From positions 5,456,001 through 5,520,000 of the forward strand of contig NZ_CP118270.1 of NCBI RefSeq assembly GCF_028771845.1: DNA of 64,000 nt, in the 5' to 3' direction. A program made the translations under genes and the position numbers. Positions 55,008 to 64,000 of this stretch are shown here, one piece after another. The notes beneath the pieces were generated by a model. It was not told the DNA's origin. It made no database searches and was given only the letters and a program-made list of their open reading frames with translations. Within the stretch, counting starts at the first letter, position 1. Each line of letters starts with the position of its first letter. The stretch is from Paenibacillus marchantiae. GTDB lineage: Bacteria > Bacillota > Bacilli > Paenibacillales > Paenibacillaceae.

Positions 55008-57719
55008 TTATACTGATTCCACCTGTTGTGCGTGCACTTCCTGATCTGCTTTAATTACCTTGTATGTGAATTGATAGCTTCCTGATCCCAGAGCAATTCG
55101 TACATCTGATCCCTGCGTTTGAATTTCGTGAATGTCCGCTACTTGGTCCACAGCTTTTCCGTTCTCCAGAACTGTCTGTACATCTGCTCCAGGAAGAAGG
55201 AGCGTGCCTGTCGTATTGGCAGGAATGGTCACACGAACCTCCATCTCGTTATTATCGCGGCGATACCAGTTGGATGTGACAGAACCGTACATGGTCTCGA
55301 AACTCGCTTCGACCCACTCCAGTCCTGGTCCTGGTTTGGGCTCGATGTGTACGATGCGGAACCCGGGCTGTTGCTCATCTGTGTTAATTCCGGCAACATA
55401 ACGATATAACCACTCCCCTATGGCGCCGTATGCATAATGGTTGAAGGAATTCATGTCTGCACTCCACAGACTGCCATCCTCCCTGATTCCGTCCCAATGC
55501 TCCCAAACCGTAGTTGCACCTTGTGTCACTTGATATAACCAGGATGGATAGTCTTCCTGAAAGAGCAGCGTATAGGCCAGATCATGATTTCCCGTATCAC
55601 TCAATACCGGATTCAGATAAGGTGTTCCAACAAATCCGGTGGTTAAGTGGTTTCCAGCGTCCGCAACCAGTTTTCCCAACTGATCAATGGTACGTTTCCG
55701 AGCTGCAGAATCCAATAGGTCAAAATGCAAAGCAAGTACATGGGCAGTCTGAGTGGGAACTGCAAGTTTGCCCGCAGGTGTCACAAATTCATCTTGAAAG
55801 GCAGCAACAATGTTGTCATGCAGATTATCAAAATAAGTTACATCTTCCGCTTGCCCTAACACCTCAGCCGCCTTCCGTGTTAGAGAAACAGAATAGGCGT
55901 AGAATGCAGTTGCTACGAAATCCTTATCTGTAGCCCCAATATAGCTGTCCGGCTTGGAATCCAGCCCGAGCCAATCCCCGAAGTGGAAGCCAGTATTCCA
56001 CAAGTAAGGATTCTCTCCTTGAGCATGAATGTAATTAATCCAGCGCTTCATGCTGTCATATTGCTCGGCCAACAGCCTGACATCACCGTACATCTCGTAG
56101 ATCGTCCATGGACAGATCACCGCGGCATCCCCCCAGGCAGCGGAAGAATGATTCGTATCCCCCCATCCGTCTGACGTGGAACTTCTCAAATCAGGAACGT
56201 AGAAAGGAATGCCTCCATCCTCCCCCTGATCCGCCTGCAGATCCCTCAGCCATTTGGTGAAAAAAGGCGCCGTATTCATCAGGTATGAGGATGTTCGTAT
56301 AAACATCTGCGCGTCTCCCGTCCAGCCCAGCCGCTCATCACGCTGCGGACAATCTGTCGGTACGTCAACGAAATTCCCTTTTTGCCCCCACAATATATTG
56401 TGATGAAGCTGATTCACGAGTGGACTGGAGCTTTTGAAATCACCGGTTCGCTCCATATTGGAATGCAGAACTACACCTGTGAAATCCTCATGCCGAATCT
56501 CATCCGGGAATCCAATCAACTTCACATAACGGAATCCCTGAAATGTGAAACGTGGCTCGTACGTCTCTACTGCACCGCCTTTTAGGGTATAACGAATGCA
56601 CTGAGTTGCCCCACGCAGGTTTTCAGTGTAGAAATTACCCTGATGATCCAATATCTCGGCATGTAGCAACTCAACCGTATGCCCCGTTTCACCCTGAATT
56701 CTGAATCTCACCCAACCGACCATATTCTGTCCCATATCCAGCACACGTTCCCCCAGTGGAGTTGTAAGCAAAGCGATAGGTTTAATTTGCTCTATTGGCG
56801 TTACGGGAACGTTCTCTTGTGCAACAATAATCTCCTTCGAGTAATCCAGCACACGTACTGGCGACCATTGGACTGAGGATGAATCTTGCCATTCGGATTC
56901 CATACGTGCATCATACGTTTCCCCCATATAAATGTCCGAACTGCGAATAGCGCTGGGGGAACTCTTCCAGTTTCGATCCGAAATAATACGTTCTTCTGAA
57001 CCATCGGTATAATGAATATGAAGTTCCAGCAGCAAACCTGCATTCGTTCCGTATATCTTCTGCTTTTTCTCCCATCCCAAATGTCCTTTGTACCAGCCAT
57101 CTCCCAGATAAGCACCGAGTATATTCTGTCCATTCTGAAGCCGATCGGTAACATCATAAACCTGATATTGCAACCGCTTACTATAACTGGTCCAGCCCGG
57201 GGTGAAGTACGCTTCGCCCACTCGCTGATTATTCAGATGAAGTTCGTACAATCCAAGTGCAGTCACATATATTCTGGCCGAAGCTACAGGCTTTTTCAAT
57301 TCAAACGAGGTACGCAGTCGTGGGCAAGACTCATCCTGCTGAGAGGAAGGATCGACTGTGATCCACTCCGCCTGCCAGGCATCTTCACTACCCATGAATC
57401 CCGTCTCGAAATACGCTGTCTCCGACCAGTCTGATTCATCTCCTGCACGTTCCCAGGCACGAATGCGATAATAGTAGCGGGTTCGTGCTTCGGGCACCCA
57501 GTGCTCCAGTTCAACATGAATGGACTGATCAGAGCTTTTTTTGCCGGAATCCCACTCCATCTGAGCAAAATCTTCCGTCCGTGACAACTGAATTTGATAA
57601 TCTGACTGTACACAATTTCTGTGATCGGATTGCAAATGCCAGCTTAATCTGGGTGACGTGATATCTAGTCCAATCGGATTTACTCTATACTCACAACGCA
57701 GATGACTTACGGTCAACAT
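55008..57719 (-). CDS. Alpha-L-rhamnosidase (GH78)
   Basis: A 903-residue enzyme that removes terminal alpha-L-rhamnose from plant glycosides or pectin (rhamnogalacturonan). An N-terminal beta domain with LRCEYRVNPIGLDITSP is followed by a second beta domain (ALGLYELHLNNQRVGEAYFTPGWTSY). The (alpha/alpha)6 core has DVPTDCPQRDERLGWTGDAQMF (near residue 460), whose Glu and Asp are the catalytic set. A C-terminal beta domain follows. No signal peptide is seen, so it should be cytoplasmic. I start at ATG 57717-57719 behind AAGGG; an ATG 21 bases upstream is possible. A divergent AraC regulator gene lies upstream. Confidence 0.94.
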   Translation of the reverse strand: MLTVSHLRCEYRVNPIGLDITSPRLSWHLQSDHRNCVQSDYQIQLSRTEDFAQMEWDSGKKSSDQSIHVELEHWVPEARTRYYYRIRAWERAGDESDWSETAYFETGFMGSEDAWQAEWITVDPSSQQDESCPRLRTSFELKKPVASARIYVTALGLYELHLNNQRVGEAYFTPGWTSYSKRLQYQVYDVTDRLQNGQNILGAYLGDGWYKGHLGWEKKQKIYGTNAGLLLELHIHYTDGSEERIISDRNWKSSPSAIRSSDIYMGETYDARMESEWQDSSSVQWSPVRVLDYSKEIIVAQENVPVTPIEQIKPIALLTTPLGERVLDMGQNMVGWVRFRIQGETGHTVELLHAEILDHQGNFYTENLRGATQCIRYTLKGGAVETYEPRFTFQGFRYVKLIGFPDEIRHEDFTGVVLHSNMERTGDFKSSSPLVNQLHHNILWGQKGNFVDVPTDCPQRDERLGWTGDAQMFIRTSSYLMNTAPFFTKWLRDLQADQGEDGGIPFYVPDLRSSTSDGWGDTNHSSAAWGDAAVICPWTIYEMYGDVRLLAEQYDSMKRWINYIHAQGENPYLWNTGFHFGDWLGLDSKPDSYIGATDKDFVATAFYAYSVSLTRKAAEVLGQAEDVTYFDNLHDNIVAAFQDEFVTPAGKLAVPTQTAHVLALHFDLLDSAARKRTIDQLGKLVADAGNHLTTGFVGTPYLNPVLSDTGNHDLAYTLLFQEDYPSWLYQVTQGATTVWEHWDGIREDGSLWSADMNSFNHYAYGAIGEWLYRYVAGINTDEQQPGFRIVHIEPKPGPGLEWVEASFETMYGSVTSNWYRRDNNEMEVRVTIPANTTGTLLLPGADVQTVLENGKAVDQVADIHEIQTQGSDVRIALGSGSYQFTYKVIKADQEVHAQQVESV

Positions 57720-57762
57720 CAGAGAAACATCCCTTTCCATCGTGTTTTCCAATTCAAGGTTA

Positions 57763-57827
57763 CGATATAATTATATCGATTCTGTGATCGGAAATACCCG
57801 GTAATGAGGACAGTTTAACCCGGTAAT
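57763..57827. promoter_or_regulatory. AraC-type operator: direct repeats and palindrome
   Basis: ACCCGGTAAT occurs twice, at 57796-57805 and 57818-57827. The starts are 22 bases apart, two helix turns, the spacing for an AraC dimer binding one face of the DNA. Just beyond is CGATATAATTATATCG, a perfect 16-bp dyad at 57763-57778 that includes -10-like TATAAT on both strands. All lie between the divergent rhamnosidase and AraC genes. Confidence 0.6.
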
Positions 57828-57856
57828 CTGGTCATTCCAACTAAGGAGGCTATTCC

Positions 57857-58738
57857 GTGAATCCAACCATACAGCTGTTCAAGAGTGAATCCTTTTTCCA
57901 GAATAATCTGAAGCTGTTCGTGAACCGATGTTCCGAGGATTTTATGGTTCCCTTTCACGCACACGAGTTTGTTGAGTATAGTTATGTGGCAGAAGGAAAG
58001 GGCTTTCATCACATTGGTGACGATATTATTCCGGTACACAAAGGGATGTTATTTGTCATTCCAGTCGGCGTTCCTCATGTATTCCGCCCAGCTACTGCGA
58101 ATGTATCAGAGCATCCACTCATTATCTATAACTGTCTGTTCAATTCCGAACTGATCCACACCCTGTCCATTATTATTCAGGAGCAGGAGATTCGAAACCA
58201 TCTGACAGACCTGGAAAAGAATCGGGTTCCTTATGTATCCATCACAGATTACAGCCAACGGATGGAAGAATTAATGGTAAAACTGTACCGCGAATCTGCC
58301 GTTCCGGGAATCGGCTCTTCCACGATCCTGTATACGCTTGTTAGCCAACTCGTCGTGACGACTTACAGACAGATCCATCAAGCTACCTGCAAAGAGAAGG
58401 AAAATGCGACTGATATGGAACATATCCTTCATTACCTGGACCAACATGTTAACGAACGAATCCGTCTAAGCGAACTGGTGAGTATTTCTGGTTGGAGCGA
58501 AAGACATATTGGGCGCATGTTCGTGACCCATACCGGGCGGACATTTGGTGCTTATCTACAACATTTGCGCATACAAAAAAGCTGTGAATTGCTGAAGAAT
58601 TCACAACATAAAGTCAGTTTAATTGCTGAACTTGTAGGTTACCGGGATGTAGATTCATTTTACGCTGTCTTTAAACGAATTACGGGAGAAACCCCGCAGA
58701 GCTATCGCAGGAACTTCAGAACTGAACCATTGAATTAA
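57857..58738 (+). CDS. AraC family transcriptional regulator with cupin domain
   Basis: A 293-residue regulator. The cupin N-terminal domain (about 20-130) starts with MVPFHAHEFVEYSYVAEGKGFH and contains FVIPVGVPHVFRPA. The C-terminal AraC HTH pair (about 185-285) includes LSELVSISGWSERHIGRMF and VSLIAELVGYRDVDSFYAVFKR. It starts at GTG 57857, seven bases after AAGGAGG. It is divergent from the rhamnosidase gene, which it very likely activates in response to rhamnose or a rhamnoside; the ligand is inferred from the neighbour only. Confidence 0.93.
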   Translation: MNPTIQLFKSESFFQNNLKLFVNRCSEDFMVPFHAHEFVEYSYVAEGKGFHHIGDDIIPVHKGMLFVIPVGVPHVFRPATANVSEHPLIIYNCLFNSELIHTLSIIIQEQEIRNHLTDLEKNRVPYVSITDYSQRMEELMVKLYRESAVPGIGSSTILYTLVSQLVVTTYRQIHQATCKEKENATDMEHILHYLDQHVNERIRLSELVSISGWSERHIGRMFVTHTGRTFGAYLQHLRIQKSCELLKNSQHKVSLIAELVGYRDVDSFYAVFKRITGETPQSYRRNFRTEPLN

Positions 58739-58769
58739 GTGTTCCTGCCTTCCGTTCCTTTTCCAGGAA

Positions 58770-59363
58770 TCATCTCTGTAGCGAATCAAGCTTGCTATCT
58801 GCATGTTCTGTTTCAAGCAGACGATCTACATAAGCCTTTGCACCTTTCCAAGAGGTCATTAACGGAAACTGATGCTGCTCCCGTTCGTTTATATTCCAAG
58901 GATGAGGGATACAGATGACTTTTTTTCCGTCATTCATCGCGGGTATCAGATTATGTGCTCCATCATCAATTAACAGATCGAAGTTAATCAAGTTTTTCCG
59001 TTTACAGGTTATAAACTGTTCTGGAGATATGTATGGCATGTGCTTCTGAAGCCAATTCCACTTCTCCACAACCGTTTTGGGCTCAGCCGCCGTTAGGATT
59101 AGCAGATCATAGGCTTGATGGAGCTTTTCCACCTCTTCTACTACATATTCATCGTAAATCTCCAGTTCCTCAAACAGCCCTGGCCGACCGTAAAATACAT
59201 CATGTGTACATTCCGGATGGCGCATATGGGATGTGTCCCAATGTATCATATCCTCATATCGCAGCGGATGGGTTGGGAAGTTGATGTTGTTATGATAGAT
59301 GGCTCGCTTGACCAGATGACATATGGTGTCATCCATATCTACAGCAATAATAGGTTTCTTCAT
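58770..59363 (-). CDS. 5'(3')-deoxyribonucleotidase-like HAD protein
   Basis: A 197-residue HAD-fold protein. Motif I IIAVDMDDTICHLV carries the D-x-D-x-T nucleophile pair. Next comes LLILTAAEPKTVVEKWNWL and a late NFDLLIDDGAHNL acid motif, as in the NT5C-type nucleotidases. It probably hydrolyses a nucleoside monophosphate or similar phosphate. ATG 59361-59363 lies after TTGGAGGGG. It converges with the AraC gene, with 31 bases between and no terminator. Confidence 0.82.
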   Translation of the reverse strand: MKKPIIAVDMDDTICHLVKRAIYHNNINFPTHPLRYEDMIHWDTSHMRHPECTHDVFYGRPGLFEELEIYDEYVVEEVEKLHQAYDLLILTAAEPKTVVEKWNWLQKHMPYISPEQFITCKRKNLINFDLLIDDGAHNLIPAMNDGKKVICIPHPWNINEREQHQFPLMTSWKGAKAYVDRLLETEHADSKLDSLQR

Positions 59364-59430
59364 CTTTATCCCCTCCAATAGGATCACAGTATATCATCAT
59401 CGTTGTAACAGCGCTATCCTTTTTGAGCTC

Positions 59431-59456
59431 AAAATAAAAAGCGGCCCCTGCGCCGC
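59431..59456 (-). terminator. Intrinsic terminator after 6-phospho-beta-glucosidase copy 2
   Basis: GCGGC-GCAGGG-GCCGC followed by TTTTTATTTT on the minus strand, 31 bases past the stop codon. Confidence 0.9.
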
Positions 59457-59487
59457 AATAACTGCTGCGCAAGGACTGCCCCCGAAA

Positions 59488-60981
<1,494 letters not shown>

Positions 60982-61010
60982 CTATTTCTTCTTAAGTTCG
61001 TCTTTAGACT

Positions 61011-62930
61011 TTAAATTTCAGCTTTCAATACTTCTTCACCGATTGTAATTGCACCCAATTTCACAGGCAGAACCTGCTTGTAATCTGCTGTATTCGTAAC
61101 GACCATCGCCGTTGTAATGTCATATTCCTTGGAGATTTGATCAAGTTCAAACGTGAGTAACTTATCTCCGGCCTGTACACGTGCTCCCGTAGCGACATGG
61201 GCCTCAAAATACTGACCGCGCAGTTTCACAGTGTTGATCCCCACATGGATCAGAAGCTCCATTCCGTTATCACTGCGGACCACGATCGCATGTTTCGTTT
61301 TGAACACATTCATGATGGTACCTGTAACTGGTGACACCAGTTCGCCAACCGTTGGAACAAATGCCACACCTTTACCCATCAATTCATCGCCAAACGTTGG
61401 ATCATTAACTTCTTTGAGTGCAATCGCTTTACCCGTCATCGGTGCGATGGCTACCGCATCACTTGTTGGTGTTGGAGCCCCCATATCGTCCACGTTCACA
61501 GTTGCAGCATTGTTGGAAGGTGCTGCCGCTGGTGTCGTAGAAGCGCCTGGTGAGAATTGAGCCAATGCCTCGGCATCGCCCTCTTCTTCCTTGATCCCGA
61601 ACACAGTTGACATAATTGCACCCACGACAAAGGCAAGAATCATACCGCCAAAGGAGTACCAGAAGGTTTGTCCGATCAGGGATGGCAGACCCGGGAGACC
61701 ACCGTTACCTGCAAGCACATAAGCTTTGGCTCCAAAAGCAAGCGCGAATCCGCCACCCACTGCACTACCAATCATCGCAGCGGCAAACGGTTTTTTATAT
61801 TTCATGTTTACGCCGTACATGGCTGGCTCGGTTACACCCATCAGAGCTGTGAAGCTGGTGGACAATGCAACGGTTTTAAGCTTTTTGTCTTTTGCACGGA
61901 AGAATACGCCTAACGTCGCTCCTGCCTGTCCCATATTGGAGATGAACGTCAGTGGCAAGAATTTATCGAAGCCTAATGTAGCAATATTGCTCAGGATGAT
62001 CGGTACGAGCGCATAGTGCATACCTGTCATAATAATGAGCGCCATCGCGCCGCCCAGAACAATCCCTGCAATTAATCCGCCTTCGTTCAGCAGCCAGTTA
62101 ATACCACCGGACAAGCCGCTACCTACAAATGTTCCCAGTGGACCGATCGCAATCAGTGTTACCGGAACCATAACAAGCAAGGTAATCAGTGGCACAAGCA
62201 GCAACTTCAATGCTGCTGGAATAACGCGGTCAACCCATTTCTCAACATAAGACATCAGCCATACGGCAAGCAAAATCGGAATAACCGATGAGGCATAGCT
62301 GACAGCCGTTACCGGAATACCAATAAACGCAACCGATTCACCGCTGGATAGCAATGCGCCCATATCGGGATACATCAGCGCAGTACTTAGCGCAATGGCT
62401 ACAAACGGATTACTGCCGAATTTACGAGCGGCACTAACTGCGATTAGCAGCGGAAGGAAGTAGAATACGCCATCCCCAATGGCGGAAAGGATACGGTACG
62501 TGTCAGTGCCTGCTGACATCCACTCCAGGGATACGAATAATGCAAGCAATCCCTTGAGCATACCCGCAGCTGTAATCGCTGGAAGCATTGGTGCAAAGAC
62601 ACCCGCAATCGTCTCAAAAATATTAAGAATTACATTTTTACTTTTTTCCGGTTTAGGCTGTTTATTTTCTGTACTTTGCTGTATTGCCGGATGTTCCTTC
62701 ACCATAGCATCAAATACTTTGGACACATCATTCCCGATAATCACCTGGAATTGATCTCCTGAGATATTTGTTCCCATGACTTTATCCAGTTTCTTAAGTG
62801 AATTATTATCCACTTTATCGTTATTTTTCAGATCAAATCTCAGTCGTGTGACGCAATGATACACTGAGTTGATATTGTTTGTTCCCCCAACGGCTTTGAT
62901 GATTTCCTGTGCCGTTTCCTGATGTTTCAT
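61011..62930 (-). CDS. Beta-glucoside PTS enzyme IIBCA, copy 2
   Basis: A 639-residue fused PTS permease with the order EIIB (about 1-85, with active Cys in [12 protein letters not shown]), EIIC (about 105-455) with GVTEPAMYGVNMKYKKPF, an Ala- and Thr-rich linker (TTPAAAPSNNAATVN) longer than in copy 1, and EIIA (about 500-635) with His in LLIHVGINTVKLRG. ATG 62928-62930 lies after GGAGGG. RAT2 lies just upstream. Sugar specificity relative to copy 1 is unknown. Confidence 0.95.
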   Translation of the reverse strand: MKHQETAQEIIKAVGGTNNINSVYHCVTRLRFDLKNNDKVDNNSLKKLDKVMGTNISGDQFQVIIGNDVSKVFDAMVKEHPAIQQSTENKQPKPEKSKNVILNIFETIAGVFAPMLPAITAAGMLKGLLALFVSLEWMSAGTDTYRILSAIGDGVFYFLPLLIAVSAARKFGSNPFVAIALSTALMYPDMGALLSSGESVAFIGIPVTAVSYASSVIPILLAVWLMSYVEKWVDRVIPAALKLLLVPLITLLVMVPVTLIAIGPLGTFVGSGLSGGINWLLNEGGLIAGIVLGGAMALIIMTGMHYALVPIILSNIATLGFDKFLPLTFISNMGQAGATLGVFFRAKDKKLKTVALSTSFTALMGVTEPAMYGVNMKYKKPFAAAMIGSAVGGGFALAFGAKAYVLAGNGGLPGLPSLIGQTFWYSFGGMILAFVVGAIMSTVFGIKEEEGDAEALAQFSPGASTTPAAAPSNNAATVNVDDMGAPTPTSDAVAIAPMTGKAIALKEVNDPTFGDELMGKGVAFVPTVGELVSPVTGTIMNVFKTKHAIVVRSDNGMELLIHVGINTVKLRGQYFEAHVATGARVQAGDKLLTFELDQISKEYDITTAMVVTNTADYKQVLPVKLGAITIGEEVLKAEI

Positions 62931-62956
62931 GATCATTCCCTCCTCATTTTTCCAAT

Positions 62957-63034
62957 AAAAAATACCCGAACAAATAGCCACGTCTTCTACGTGCCATTCA
63001 TTCGGGTATTGCCTGACTGAACAGTAACAAGCCC
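62957..63034 (-). promoter_or_regulatory. RAT antiterminator and overlapping terminator before PTS copy 2
   Basis: RAT on the minus strand: GGGCTTGTTACTG (5' end near 63033) to CAGGCAATACC, close to the B. subtilis LicT consensus. The terminator pairs AATACCCGAA with TTCGGGTATT, then TTTTATTGG. This RAT has the classic GTTACTG loop, whereas that before copy 1 reads GTTGCAAC, so the two may be served by different antiterminators. Confidence 0.9.
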
Positions 63035-63074
63035 ATTTGATATTTAGTTAGGTTCTGGTTCATGTGCTGATATT

Positions 63075-63917
63075 TCATTGGTCACGCTTCGGTTTCATTA
63101 ACCGCTCCAGATGAAGGGTCAGATACAACTGTTCCGAATGCGTCATATCATACTGATAGTTCTTATGGATAAAAGTCTCAATCTTGCCGATACATTTGAA
63201 GGTTTCGGGATAGTTTTTCCGTACAACCTCGTATAAATACTCCTCCGCATCGTCATGTGACGAGTGAGTAATTACCCGTTGGCAGAAATACTTCAAATGA
63301 GTAATGAAACGGAAATAGTTGACGCTATCTTCATCCAATTCGACATTGAAGTGATATTTGATAATGTTCATGATCTCTTGAAGCAGCTGCATCAAATGAG
63401 TCACATCGTTCATGGAATCATTGACTTCCGCATTGATGAAATGCAGCGCTATGTTGCATATTTCATCCTTCGGAAACTCCACATCCAGTCTTTCCTTCAG
63501 CAGGGTGAGCGCTTCCCGGGCCACGTCGAACTCGGCCTTGTAGAAATGCTGCACTTCCCAGGAGAGCGGATTGCGTGTAATCATTCCCTTTTCCAGGCGC
63601 TGGACAGCAAAATGAATGTGATCCGACAGTGAGACATAAATCCCGTCACTGATGGTTTTGTTCAATTGCGTACGTGCCAGTGTCACAATATCATCTGTCG
63701 CCTGCAGAATTTCAATCGGCACTTCCGTGACGATGGACTTGAACTTCTCATAGATCGATGCATCCTGAAGCCGGAATACTTTCTCAATCCGTTCTTCATC
63801 AATCTCATCGCCTGCCTTGAACTTAAACCCGATACCCCGGCCGAGGATCAGCAGTTCCTGGTTTTTGTCATCCACGGTACTGACAATATTGTTATTAAAT
63901 ATCTGTTTAATAATCAT
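63075..63917 (-). CDS. BglG/LicT family transcriptional antiterminator, copy 2
   Basis: A 280-residue antiterminator paralogous to copy 1. The CAT RNA-binding domain (about 1-57) begins MIIKQIFNNNIVSTVDDK and carries LLILGRGIGFKFKAGDE. PRD1 has DHIHFAVQRL, PRD2 has IALHFINAEVN. AGGTGGG lies about seven bases ahead of the ATG. It lies directly upstream of PTS copy 2. A terminator-like repeat further upstream suggests it is itself attenuated. Confidence 0.95.
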   Translation of the reverse strand: MIIKQIFNNNIVSTVDDKNQELLILGRGIGFKFKAGDEIDEERIEKVFRLQDASIYEKFKSIVTEVPIEILQATDDIVTLARTQLNKTISDGIYVSLSDHIHFAVQRLEKGMITRNPLSWEVQHFYKAEFDVAREALTLLKERLDVEFPKDEICNIALHFINAEVNDSMNDVTHLMQLLQEIMNIIKYHFNVELDEDSVNYFRFITHLKYFCQRVITHSSHDDAEEYLYEVVRKNYPETFKCIGKIETFIHKNYQYDMTHSEQLYLTLHLERLMKPKRDQ

Positions 63918-63945
63918 TATGGACCCACCTGTTTTTTTTGAGGAT

Positions 63946-64000
63946 TAAAAAAGGGCAAAACCAAAATAGAAATAATAAAATCATTTCCATAGTGGTTTTG
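63946..64000 (-). promoter_or_regulatory. Terminator upstream of licT copy 2, with possible RAT cut by the window edge
   Basis: CAAAACCA at the window edge (63993-64000 on the minus strand) pairs with TGGTTTTG (63956-63963), followed by CCCTTTTTT. CAAAACC is the usual 3' end of a RAT, so an autoregulatory RAT may lie just beyond base 64000. Confidence 0.6.

Overview
The window looks like a piece of chromosome from a spore-forming Firmicute, most likely Paenibacillus. I infer this from the cotE-mutS-mutL-miaA-hfq gene order (a Bacillales arrangement that includes a spore coat gene), strong GGAGG-type ribosome binding sites with GTG and TTG starts, a T-box in front of tyrS, LicT/RAT antitermination, and many AraC and PadR regulators. 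No rRNA or tRNA gene was seen, so the genus is an inference. The window appears to be normal chromosome with one intact insertion sequence and no prophage, plasmid or CRISPR array.

Region 1-11.9 kb is a leftward housekeeping block: a class A penicillin-binding protein (cut by the window edge), hfq, a small membrane protein, miaA, a SAM methyltransferase, mutL, mutS, an amidoligase-fold protein, cotE and a YqjA-like membrane protein. The amidoligase gene sits between cotE and mutS, which are neighbours in B. subtilis. Region 12.4-15.1 kb is a three-gene ABC importer (lipoprotein, ATPase, permease). Next come an M32 carboxypeptidase and, divergently, a beta-carbonic anhydrase. The divergent region holds a perfect 19-bp inverted repeat that abuts an extended -10 promoter.

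Region 17.7-26.9 kb holds a PadR regulator, a glycine-rich membrane protein, yxcD, an intact IS150-group IS3 element, tyrS with its T-box, a DMP19/immunity-like gene pair, selO, a lipoprotein and a xanthine permease-like gene. The IS lies in the loop of what was a bidirectional terminator between yxcD and tyrS.

Region 27.2-34.7 kb is an efflux, redox and regulator region: Dabb protein, PadR, YhgE/Pip exporter-like protein, cytochrome P450, TetR, old yellow enzyme, AraC and an EamA exporter. Region 34.8-37.2 kb has a pseudouridine synthase and two genes I cannot assign.

Region 37.5-42.2 kb is the most interesting part. An MFS transporter, class III aminotransferase, zinc alcohol dehydrogenase and HAD phosphatase lie in one direction. 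Their enzyme logic (aminate a keto-sugar phosphate, dephosphorylate, oxidise) parallels the gabT1-yktC1-gutB1 iminosugar (azasugar) pathway of Bacillus, with an HAD enzyme in place of the inositol-monophosphatase-type YktC1.

Region 42.2-46.7 kb has small proteins, an HAD hydrolase, an acetyltransferase, a membrane-anchored subtilase and a RidA protein. Region 46.7-64 kb is sugar catabolism. Two paralogous licT-bglP-bglH operons (antiterminator, beta-glucoside PTS, 6-phospho-beta-glucosidase), each with a RAT/terminator switch before the PTS gene, flank a membrane protein, a P-loop kinase-like protein, an acyltransferase, a GNAT protein, an alpha-L-rhamnosidase with a divergent AraC regulator, and a nucleotidase-like HAD protein.
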